From: an uncultured Bacteroidales bacterium | Lineage (GTDB): Bacteria > Bacteroidota > Bacteroidia > Bacteroidales > Bacteroidaceae | DNA length: 38,332 bases | Reading direction: 5' to 3' | Assembly: GCA_945833885.1 (NCBI GenBank) | Contig: CAMAFY010000027.1 | Location: forward strand, 1-38,332 | In this document: positions 19,037 to 25,588 of the stretch, one piece after another | Numbering within the stretch: the first letter of the stretch is position 1 | Layout of the letters: every line of letters begins with the position of its first letter | The notes under the pieces: generated by a model | The model's input: the letters and a program-made list of their open reading frames with translations, nothing else | Database searches by the model: none | Told to the model about the DNA's origin: nothing | Made by a program: the position numbers and the translations under genes

Positions 19037-19212
19037 CAATGGTTGTAAATGATTTCTACTATGCTTGTGTGTGAAGAGTCCAATGGTGGTATATGGAGTT
19101 CCCAATGATTGAGAACGCCTTCCCAATGGTAGTATATGAGGTTCCCAATGGTTGTGAATGCCTTATCCCAATGATTGAGAACGCTTTTTTCAATGGTTGT
19201 GATTGTGTGTTG
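19037..19212 (+). repeat. About 22-bp tandem array B in the efflux operon
   Basis: Eight units start near 19037, 19059, 19081, 19103, 19124, 19146, 19169 and 19191. Most open with CAATGGTTGT or CAATGATTGA, and spacing is 21-23 bp. Typical units read CAATGGTTGTGAATGCCTTA and CAATGATTGAGAACGCCTTC. It fills the whole gap between the adaptor and pump genes and runs into the 3' end of the adaptor gene. The sequence is unrelated to the GCGGMACTTT arrays, although the period is the same. Confidence 0.8.
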
Positions 19213-20410
19213 GGATGGATGCCGACATGGATGCTATCTTCACCTTCACGGCTCCCCGTGTAACCACCCGTTCTCCGGCGTGCAATCCGCTGAGAATCTC
19301 CACTCTCCGGCCGTCGTTCTCCCCTGTCCGCACCTCGCGCTTCTGATAAACGTCGGGCTCCACCTGCACATATATATATTTAATGCCGCACTCTTCGGTC
19401 AACGCCTCCACAGGAAGCGCCAGGACTCCGGAACGCACGGACGAGAGTACCCACACTTCGGCAAAGGCACCGGAGAGGATGTCGCCCACATTGTCGAGTT
19501 CGAAGGTGACAGGCACAAAGGCTGCGCCGTCGTTCACGGCACGTCCGTAGGAAACCATCCGTCCATGGAGGTCGGAAAGGCGGTGAACCTTGTCGGAACC
19601 AGCCTGCCGGAAGTTGGCACCCTTGATGTTCGGGAGCACGGCGATGCGGTTTGCGGGGACATCAGCCCGCAGTTGCAGCCGCCGGTTCTGGGTGATGACG
19701 GCGATAGGCTGGCCCATATTGACGTAATCTCCCTGACGAACGAGCAGCGATTTGACGTATCCTCCAGCCGAAGCCTTGACTGCGGTGCCCGAAGATGTGG
19801 CATTTCCCGCCAGACCCTCGTAGGTTGCGCGTGCAGTTTCGAAGGAAAGGCGTGCCTGAACATAGTCCTTTTCGGAGATTATGCGGTCCGCCACGAGTTT
19901 TTTGGCGCGTTCGTAGTCGCTGAGTGCCGCATCGTAGGCTGCGCGTGCCTTGGTTAGGGCATCGCCGCTTTGCAGATTCTTCGACGAAAGCGTGGCTATG
20001 GTCTGCCCGCTGCCGACAGGTGTGCCCTCAACTATGGAGGAATTGGTGAAATTCACAATGCCGTCGGCCGTGGCTGCCACAGTCTGCTCGGCTCCCTGCC
20101 CGGCAAGTATCTGTCCACTTACGCGGAAGGCGGCCTGAAAATCGGAGGGCGCGATGGTTTCCACCGTCACTCCGGCGGCACGGGCCTGTTCGGGCGCAAG
20201 GATAATCCCGTCGCCGTGGACTCCTTCTGCGGAGTCCGCGCCGTGGACATCGGATTCCTGACCGTGGGTTTCGCCGGCCTCGTGGCGGTAATCCCCGTGC
20301 TCTTCGTGTGATTCTGCGGCATGTTCGCCGTGATCGTGGCCGGAATGGCTGCCACATCCCGTCCATATCAGGGTAGCGCTCGCCACAATGGCCATAATAA
20401 TTCTGTTCAT
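19190..20410 (-). CDS. Periplasmic adaptor of metal-efflux RND pump (CusB/CzcB-like lipoprotein)
   Basis: A membrane-fusion protein of about 406 residues that bridges the RND pump and the outer-membrane channel. I start at ATG 20410 (MNRIIMAIVASATLIWTGC) rather than farther upstream because this gives a lipoprotein signal peptide with Cys at residue 19. A -7 box also lies 30 bp upstream of it. A His-rich segment follows (HSGHDHGEH, HEEHGDYRHE, ETHGQE), probably metal-binding. The body has the beta-barrel/lipoyl/hairpin arrangement, with VAATADGIVNF and VKASAGGYVKSLLVRQGD as lipoyl halves around a helical hairpin (YDAALSDYERAKKLV). The protein ends THNHNH. Those last residues and the stop lie inside the tandem array, an unusual case of repeat DNA forming a C-terminus. 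It is the first gene of the operon. Confidence 0.9.
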   Translation of the reverse strand: MNRIIMAIVASATLIWTGCGSHSGHDHGEHAAESHEEHGDYRHEAGETHGQESDVHGADSAEGVHGDGIILAPEQARAAGVTVETIAPSDFQAAFRVSGQILAGQGAEQTVAATADGIVNFTNSSIVEGTPVGSGQTIATLSSKNLQSGDALTKARAAYDAALSDYERAKKLVADRIISEKDYVQARLSFETARATYEGLAGNATSSGTAVKASAGGYVKSLLVRQGDYVNMGQPIAVITQNRRLQLRADVPANRIAVLPNIKGANFRQAGSDKVHRLSDLHGRMVSYGRAVNDGAAFVPVTFELDNVGDILSGAFAEVWVLSSVRSGVLALPVEALTEECGIKYIYVQVEPDVYQKREVRTGENDGRRVEILSGLHAGERVVTRGAVKVKIASMSASIPTHNHNH

Positions 20411-20439
20411 GGGATAGGTTTGGGTGGATTTACAGCGTG

Positions 20440-20447
20440 CAAAGATA
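20440..20447 (-). promoter_or_regulatory. -7 promoter box of the metal-efflux operon
   Basis: The minus strand reads TATCTTTG, a good TAnnTTTG match, 30 bp before the adaptor start at 20410. It is followed upstream by the repeated TTGCAAAC at 20460-20477, which may bind a regulator. Confidence 0.55.
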
Positions 20448-20542
20448 CACGAAAGGTTTTGCAAACCGCTTGCAAACAGACCGCGATTGGGGGAGTGCGG
20501 ATAAAGAGGCTCAAAAAAAATTGAAAAAAATGGCGTTTTTAC

Positions 20543-20573
20543 TGTAACGCTTTCCCGAATTCCTGTGTCCGTA
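20543..20573 (+). promoter_or_regulatory. Candidate ECF-sigma promoter of the DUF4252/sigma cluster
   Basis: TGTAAC (20543-20548) with GTCCGTA (20567-20573), about 18 bp apart, has the AAC ... CGT(A) form of ECF-sigma promoters and lacks a TAnnTTTG box. It faces the cluster containing an ECF sigma gene, so autoregulation is the natural inference. The gap of about 155 bp to the first start codon is rather long. Confidence 0.45.
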
Positions 20574-20730
20574 TAGTAGAGACGGACAGAAAACCCTACC
20601 CCTTCCGCCCCATCCCTGGCCAGGGAATCCCCCCACAATCCTCTATATCCTACGGCGCGACGGACGCACGGACTTACCGAAAAGATGCGCATCACCGACC
20701 GCCACCACCGAACTTTCCAAACGAAGAATC

Positions 20731-21231
20731 ATGAAATTCCTACACATTATCCCCGCCCTCCTCGCCTTCTGTTCCCTGACAGCATGTGCCAACTATGAGA
20801 CCACCGACACCGACATCCTCGAAAGTTTCCGCAACGAACCCAATGCCGAATTTGTGCATGTTCCGAAGTTCCTGCTGAAAATCGGGACGACTTTCGCCAG
20901 AGTGAACGCTGATGACACCGACGAACGCCAAGCATTGAAACTGGCAAGCAAGATAAACAGCGTTAAAGTGCTGGACCTCGACGACTGTTCTCAGAACGTT
21001 AAGGCACGTTTTACCGAAGAAACGGAAAATCTTGAGGACAAAGGTTACGAGAGTCTCATACGAATCAACGACGATGGCGAGAACGTCCGCATCTTCCTGC
21101 GCCGCAACAAGGACTGCATCACGGAACTCCTCATCCTCGACAGTTCTGACGACGACCTTTCAATGGTGCAGTTGAAAGGGAAAATCAAGGAAAGCGAAAT
21201 CGGCAGACTCATCAATTCGGAATTCGACTGA
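20731..21231 (+). CDS. DUF4252-family lipoprotein
   Basis: A 166-residue lipoprotein whose signal peptide ends in SLTAC (Cys19). The mature part resembles DUF4252 proteins of Bacteroidota: acidic helices, FVHVPKFLLKI near the start, and the conserved stretch SLIRINDDGENVRIFLRR followed by a beta-strand and a terminal helix. No function is established for the family. It is the first gene of a cluster with an ECF sigma factor, a membrane protein and a second DUF4252 protein sharing the RINDDGE motif. This suggests a cell-envelope stress or sensing role, which is an inference. A 49-bp gap separates it from the sigma gene. Confidence 0.75.
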   Translation: MKFLHIIPALLAFCSLTACANYETTDTDILESFRNEPNAEFVHVPKFLLKIGTTFARVNADDTDERQALKLASKINSVKVLDLDDCSQNVKARFTEETENLEDKGYESLIRINDDGENVRIFLRRNKDCITELLILDSSDDDLSMVQLKGKIKESEIGRLINSEFD

Positions 21232-21280
21232 CGCCCGTTCCACCGCACATCCTCCACACCTTTTCCTCTGACCCTCTGCC

Positions 21281-21811
21281 ATGGATGCCGCAACCTTCAA
21301 AGAACGCCTGCTTCCACTCTCGCGACAACTCTACTGGACTGCCTACAGACTGACAGGAAACCGCGACGAAGCCGAAGACCTTGTTCAGGAAGTCTACGCC
21401 AAACTATGGACCCTACGCGACAAACTGCCGCCCGACATGAACGACCTTCCCTACTGCCTGCGCACGTTGCGCAATGTTTTCCATAACATGCAACGGACGC
21501 AACGCATAGAAACCGACGATGCCGACGACGAAAGACTGGGGAACATTGCCGACAACGACAATCCTGACACGCTGACAGAACGGCGCGAACTCTCACAAAT
21601 AGCGCTGAATATTGTAGAAAACCTGCCCGAACAGCAGCGAACCGTGATGACCATGAAGGACATCGACGACATGACGATGGAAGACATCACGGAAAAGACA
21701 GGACTGACTGCGGGAAACATCAGGGTAATCCTCAGCCGCGCACGGAAGACAGTGCGCGAAGAAATTGAAAAAATCCTCGCCATACGACAAAATATCACAA
21801 CACTACGATGA
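21281..21811 (+). CDS. ECF RNA polymerase sigma factor
   Basis: A 176-residue sigma-70 family factor with only regions 2 and 4. Region 2 reads GNRDEAEDLVQEVYAKLW and PYCLRTLRNVFHNM. Region 4 reads LPEQQRTVMTMKDIDDMTME, with the helix-turn-helix in ITEKTGLTAGNIRVILSRAR. It overlaps the next gene by 4 bp (ATGA), so the sigma factor and its likely anti-sigma factor are translationally coupled. It probably activates the promoter at 20543-20573 and other envelope genes. It is similar in layout to RpoE-like sigma factors. Confidence 0.93.
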   Translation: MDAATFKERLLPLSRQLYWTAYRLTGNRDEAEDLVQEVYAKLWTLRDKLPPDMNDLPYCLRTLRNVFHNMQRTQRIETDDADDERLGNIADNDNPDTLTERRELSQIALNIVENLPEQQRTVMTMKDIDDMTMEDITEKTGLTAGNIRVILSRARKTVREEIEKILAIRQNITTLR

Positions 21812-22293
21812 TCAATGACCTGAAAACGATAAAACTCCTGCTGGAGAAATTCTACGCCGGAGAGACCAATGAGGGTGAAGAGGCCATAATTGCCGACTAT
21901 TTTGCCACGCACAGCGACACCGGAGAATTTGACGCCGACCGCGAAATCTTCGAGAACATCTATGGCGCCGTGCCGGAAAATGTGCCCGAAGGTCTGGAAC
22001 AACGCCTGGAAGACACCATCGACCGTATGGAGGCTGACGAGGAAACCTCGCGAAAAGGCATGACTCTCTGGCTCAAACGCTACGTCATGAGCGCTGCGGC
22101 AGCCGTCATGCTCTGCGGCATCGTCGGAACATCGCTCTACAAGGCCGGACTTTTCGACATCACAACGAAGGACGCTGCCACAGCAACTGCCAAAGAAACC
22201 TACGACAACCCCGAAATGGCCATGCAGACCACCGAGATGGCGCTCATGAAATTCTCACAGACTTTGAACAAAGGACTCAAACCTCTCAACTGA
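21808..22293 (+). CDS. Putative single-pass anti-sigma factor
   Basis: A 161-residue protein overlapping the sigma gene by 4 bp. The N-terminal 85 residues are helical, acidic and cytoplasmic in character (LLLEKFYAGETNEGEEAIIADYF resembles the short N-terminal helix pair of Bacteroidota anti-sigma proteins). One membrane segment follows at about 91-110 (YVMSAAAAVMLCGIVGTSLY), then a short periplasmic tail. No ZAS-type His/Cys zinc motif is visible. The assignment rests on position, coupling and topology rather than a recognised domain. Confidence 0.65.
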   Translation: MINDLKTIKLLLEKFYAGETNEGEEAIIADYFATHSDTGEFDADREIFENIYGAVPENVPEGLEQRLEDTIDRMEADEETSRKGMTLWLKRYVMSAAAAVMLCGIVGTSLYKAGLFDITTKDAATATAKETYDNPEMAMQTTEMALMKFSQTLNKGLKPLN

Positions 22294-22374
22294 CAATCTA
22301 CACATTTCCTGCCGCCAGACGGCGGCCAACAAACCGACATTCACCCCCTTTCACAAAATATAATTCCGACTATC

Positions 22375-22821
22375 ATGAAAAAATACATCCTCCTCTTCAT
22401 CATCGCGTTCACAGCACAAATGGCAATGGCTCAGAAGTCGCTCTTCGAAAAGTACGAGAACACCAAGGGCGTAGAGACCATCTTCATCTCGAAAGCCCTG
22501 CTCTCCTTCGCCGGAAACATTGGCGGAATCGACAAGGATATCCTGAAAGTGGTCGACAAACTCGATGAGGTCCGTATACTTGACTGCGAGAAAAAGGATA
22601 CAATGCAGAAGGTTCTCAGCGACGCACGCGCCATTTACAGCAACGAACGCTACACAGAACTGATGAGAATCAACGATGATGGAGAGAAAGTGACCATCTA
22701 TCAGAAGCCCATAGGCAAGAAGTTTGAATACGTTCTCCTTGCTGTCGAGAAGGACGAGGTCAGCATCATCAACCTGGTGGGCACGCTTACCCTTGAAGAA
22801 CTCAAGCGCATCGCCGACTGA
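22375..22821 (+). CDS. DUF4252-family secreted protein
   Basis: A 148-residue protein with a cleavable signal peptide (YILLFIIAFTAQMAMA, then QKS), not a lipoprotein. The mature part resembles the DUF4252 protein at 20731, including a shared ELMRINDDGEKVTIY stretch at the same relative place, so the two are probably ancient duplicates flanking the sigma/anti-sigma pair. It is 81 bp after the anti-sigma gene on the same strand. No biochemical role is known for the family. Confidence 0.75.
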   Translation: MKKYILLFIIAFTAQMAMAQKSLFEKYENTKGVETIFISKALLSFAGNIGGIDKDILKVVDKLDEVRILDCEKKDTMQKVLSDARAIYSNERYTELMRINDDGEKVTIYQKPIGKKFEYVLLAVEKDEVSIINLVGTLTLEELKRIAD

Positions 22822-22925
22822 TGTTCCGGACTTCCGCCCCACACCATACCACAGAACACCCCTGATGCCCCGCTCCCTCCGACGGGGCGCACCGAATCCC
22901 TCACAGAACTCCCCCGCATTTTCCA

Positions 22926-22961
22926 CGCCCCCATGCCGCACTCCACGACGGTATGGGGGCG
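22926..22961 (+). terminator. Probable terminator of the DUF4252/sigma cluster
   Basis: CGCCCCCAT (22926-22934) pairs perfectly with ATGGGGGCG (22953-22961), followed only by CTTTGC, so the T tract is poor. Smaller hairpins lie on each side: GCCCCG/CGGGGC at 22867-22888, and GACGC/GCGTC with flanking G and C runs at 22981-23009. Confidence 0.45.
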
Positions 22962-23016
22962 CTTTGCGTAGGGAATGTCCGGGGGGGACGCCGAAAGCGT
23001 CTGCCCCCCTCATGAA

Positions 23017-23170
23017 AGACATCTGCACTTTCCCTCACAAAGTGCCGCATTCCGCATCGGAAAGTTCCGCATTTTATGCCTTAAAGTTCCGCACTTTCTG
23101 GCGTGAAATGCCGCACTTTTTTTGGCAGGGAATGCCGTGATTTCCGATGGAAAAAGGCATTTCCTGTTGA
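23017..23170 (-). repeat. 22-bp-period degenerate tandem array A2
   Basis: Units on the plus strand start at 23039, 23061, 23083, 23105, 23127 and 23149, exactly 22 bp apart, with a weak one at 23017. They read AAAGTGCCGCATT, AAAGTTCCGCATT, AAAGTTCCGCACT and GAAATGCCGCACT, the reverse complement of the A1 unit. The block 23039-23100 is nearly identical to the reverse complement of A1. It lies 120 bp upstream of the gene at 23290 and antisense to it. Confidence 0.8.
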
Positions 23171-23231
23171 GAATGATGGAAAAGTGGTGGAAAAAGTGCC
23201 GTAACCATACCTTCGTTTCTGCGGAAAATCA

Positions 23232-23239
23232 TAATTTTG
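23232..23239 (+). promoter_or_regulatory. -7 promoter box for the sigma/macro-like gene
   Basis: TAATTTTG matches TAnnTTTG and lies 50 bp before ATG 23290. This supports starting the protein at 23290 rather than at the upstream in-frame ATG, which lies inside the repeat array. Only a TTTC is seen near the -33 position. Confidence 0.5.
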
Positions 23240-23289
23240 TAATGGTGCCGCGCGTGGAAACGTACGGTCTTACCACCCAAACAACACGG

Positions 23290-24486
23290 ATGAAAGCGTA
23301 TTTTTCTATGAAAGAGAACATGTTGACCGACGAGGAGATATTGCAGGGATTTTGCAAATTCGACGAGAGAATCACCAGAGAACACTTCTATGGCATCTGC
23401 CAACAGGCCTACGATTACTACGACCTCAAGTACCAACTGCGTAAAAAAGAGGGGCTCGACTTCTATTCTTTGGCACACGACTACTACGTTCAGTTGTTGA
23501 AGAACGGGTTCCGTCCGCTGAAAGAGCGGCAGCAGGGCATCCCACTTGCAATATGGATGAGAAAAGGTTTCAAGTTTGTGGTGCTCGATGCCCTGAAAAA
23601 CTATAACAAAGAGCGGGAGATGCAGTCGGAAACGCCGCTGGAAATCATCGGAGACAGGGTGATGTCGAGCGGTTCCAACACATTACTCCTGCGGTTGAGC
23701 GACGCTGTCGACAAGTTTTACCACGATGATATCATGCGGGAAATCGCATATCGCGTGCTGTATGCCGGATACAGCCAAAAGGAAGTGGCGGAATCGTTGG
23801 GACTAACCCCGTCGGCCGTCAACCAGCGCTACAAACGTATGATGGAGGAAGTGGTGCAACCGTTTGTCTATGAGCACTATTCGCACGGCATTTCTTCCAT
23901 GGATCCCGTTTGTTACAGCGTGAAGCCCGAAACAAAAGGATGGATGCCTGAGCGTCGTCGTGTTGATATTAGAGAAGAAAGAGCCGCTCCTGAGATGTTG
24001 CATTCCGCGATGGAAGGGAACAAAATCCTGTACAGTCTGTTCCATACCGGCATGTTCGATAGCAATAATGGGGATGTTTTCGATGCCAAGATGGCGGGTC
24101 GCGTGACGCCACCGTTGGTGACGGACTTGAAGGATGGCGAGGTCCTCGTCTTCGGCAGCAACCTTTGCGGCCTCCCCGCCAGCGGTCCGGCACTGATGGC
24201 CGTGGAGAAGTTCGGCGCAAGGCCGGGACAATCGATGGGATTGATGGGACAATCGTACGCATTGCCCACGATGGTTGGAGATTTGTGCCGCATTTGGCAC
24301 TTCGTAGACCGCTTCCTCGACTTCGCTTCACGGCATTCTTCCACCCGTTTCCTGGTGACTCCCGTGGGATGTGGCGTGGAAGGCTACACACCGTCCGAAA
24401 TCGCGCTCCTCTTCCGGCGGGCGGTGGACATGAAGAACATAAGTCTTCCCAAAGAATTCTGGGAGGTCCTGAAGGAAATCTATTGA
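23290..24486 (+). CDS. Fusion of sigma-70-like N-terminus with A1S_2505/macro-like C-terminal domain
   Basis: A 398-residue cytoplasmic protein in two parts. Residues about 55-190 look like a short sigma factor. A region-2-like helix run (PLAIWMRKGFKFVVLDALKN, 85-104) is followed by a region-4-like helix-turn-helix (YAGYSQKEVAESLGL, 158-172, then TPSAVNQRYKRMMEE). After a linker (200-270), residues 275-398 match the A1S_2505 'phage-related' family, a macrodomain-like fold: DLKDGEVLVFGSNLCG, EKFGARPGQ, GQSYALPTM, FLVTPVGCGVEGYT and SLPKEFWEVL. The family's usual Gly-rich H-x-GGAA loop is altered here to PASGPA. Start 23290 is chosen for the -7 box at 23232. A DNA- or polymerase-binding domain joined to a possible nucleotide or ADP-ribose sensor suggests ligand-controlled transcription; that function is inference. 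Confidence 0.65.
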   Translation: MKAYFSMKENMLTDEEILQGFCKFDERITREHFYGICQQAYDYYDLKYQLRKKEGLDFYSLAHDYYVQLLKNGFRPLKERQQGIPLAIWMRKGFKFVVLDALKNYNKEREMQSETPLEIIGDRVMSSGSNTLLLRLSDAVDKFYHDDIMREIAYRVLYAGYSQKEVAESLGLTPSAVNQRYKRMMEEVVQPFVYEHYSHGISSMDPVCYSVKPETKGWMPERRRVDIREERAAPEMLHSAMEGNKILYSLFHTGMFDSNNGDVFDAKMAGRVTPPLVTDLKDGEVLVFGSNLCGLPASGPALMAVEKFGARPGQSMGLMGQSYALPTMVGDLCRIWHFVDRFLDFASRHSSTRFLVTPVGCGVEGYTPSEIALLFRRAVDMKNISLPKEFWEVLKEIY

Positions 24487-24736
24487 ACATCGGCTGACGA
24501 AGGTCAGACGACAAGATGAAACCGTTGCGGATTTTCGGGCAGAAAGTTCCGCACAATCCCAAAAGAATATCGCGATACTTCTCCAGCGTTTGTGGAAAGT
24601 GTCGCGATATTTCTGTAATATATCCGGGGGAGAGTGCTGCGTCTTCCGGTCTTCTTTTCTATAGTGGTCATGGACGGTGGCACAGCATCCGCCAAGGATG
24701 AAGCGCCGGGGGCGATGGGAAGTCCGGCGGAAAGGC

Positions 24737-25471
24737 TTAAAGAATGAAGGTGCGCGGCTGGTAATCGCTGTAGAAACGGCCGTCGGAGGCGGTGAATTTC
24801 AGCACGCAATAGTTGGGGTCGTCGACGCCCAGCGGGTAGTATTCCGTATCGCCGTCGCGCCATATTCTCCGCTTTGTATCGGCGTCTGTCAGCACTTCCA
24901 TGGTGCCGCGCAGCATCAAGGCGCGAAATCCCTGCTCGTCGCAGAAGTAGATGGAGGCCTTGGGGTTCGACTTATAGTGCGCCACACGCAGCGAAAAGGT
25001 GTTGGTGGTGAGGTAGAACACCTTGATGCCTTCCCTTTCCCGGGGTCCGAGCATGGCCTTTGTCCAGGGGAAACCTTCGTCGTCGACGGAGGAGATGAAC
25101 ACTGTCGGCAGGTTGTCCGCCAACTCTTCCACAAGGGCTTTGACGGATATGAGCGATGCGTCGGCGGGGCTCTCGGCGCCATCCTCGGGAATGGTGATGC
25201 TCTGGCGCCAGCGTTTCAGGCGCGGAAAGTAGGCCTTCATCTGTCCGATGGCCTCTTCGCGTGTGACGGTCTGCCCGGAATCCTTGTTGAAATCCTCGAC
25301 AAATGCGGCACAATGTTCAATCATTTCATCCATCGTACACTCCTGTGTGAACTTCCCGTTGCGGTAGCAATAGGTGCAATAGTCTTCGCTTTTCGACCCG
25401 TCGGCGCAGGTTCCGAACACTTCGGATAGCGTCATCGGCATGCCGCAACTTTGGCAAAATTTAGTCTCCAT
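24737..25471 (-). CDS. Zinc-ribbon / PNPOx-like (general stress protein 26) fusion
   Basis: A 244-residue cytoplasmic protein. Residues 1-90 form a putative zinc-ribbon domain: CQSCGMPM (Cys6, Cys9), Cys22, and YCTYC (Cys32, Cys35), followed by a helical part with EECTMDEMIEH-like sequence. Residues about 105-244 are a pyridoxamine-phosphate-oxidase-like split barrel of the general-stress type: FISSVDDEGFPWTKAM, FYLTTNTFSLRVAHY, NPKASIYFCDEQGFRALML and GTMEVLTD. Such barrels usually bind FMN or F420, but the true PNPOx catalytic set is not evident. The gene stands alone between the sigma/macro gene (convergent) and the outer-membrane receptor (same strand). Its function is unknown; a redox or stress role is inferred from the fold only. 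Confidence 0.75.
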   Translation of the reverse strand: METKFCQSCGMPMTLSEVFGTCADGSKSEDYCTYCYRNGKFTQECTMDEMIEHCAAFVEDFNKDSGQTVTREEAIGQMKAYFPRLKRWRQSITIPEDGAESPADASLISVKALVEELADNLPTVFISSVDDEGFPWTKAMLGPREREGIKVFYLTTNTFSLRVAHYKSNPKASIYFCDEQGFRALMLRGTMEVLTDADTKRRIWRDGDTEYYPLGVDDPNYCVLKFTASDGRFYSDYQPRTFIL

Positions 25472-25588
25472 AGGGTAGTTTTATGGTCGTTAATAGGAAA
25501 GAAAGGGCGGAAACCCGCATCTGTTGGCGGTAAGGGCTTTGAAATCCACATCATGCCCCCTTGCACGGCGATGCGACATCCTCTGCCG

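Larger units (their letters stand above)
20411..20730. other. Divergent promoter region, efflux operon / sigma cluster
   Basis: No gene is supported. The left part holds the -7 box of the efflux operon plus two close TTGCAAAC copies (20460-20477), a possible operator. The middle holds an ECF-type promoter facing right. From 20580 to 20730 I see no further motif. Confidence 0.5.
22822..23289. other. Gene-free stretch before the sigma/macro-like gene
   Basis: No gene is supported. It holds three GC-rich hairpins (22867-22888, 22926-22961, 22981-23009), then the 22-bp-period array A2 (23017-23170) and a -7 box (23232-23239). Confidence 0.6.

Noticed and set aside
24540..24620. Possible fourth copy of the 22-bp array (AAGTTCCGCAC, AATATCGCGAT, AAGTGTCGCGAT)
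   Set aside because: The first two units are 22 bp apart but the third is 31 bp away, and the core is different; too weak to call.
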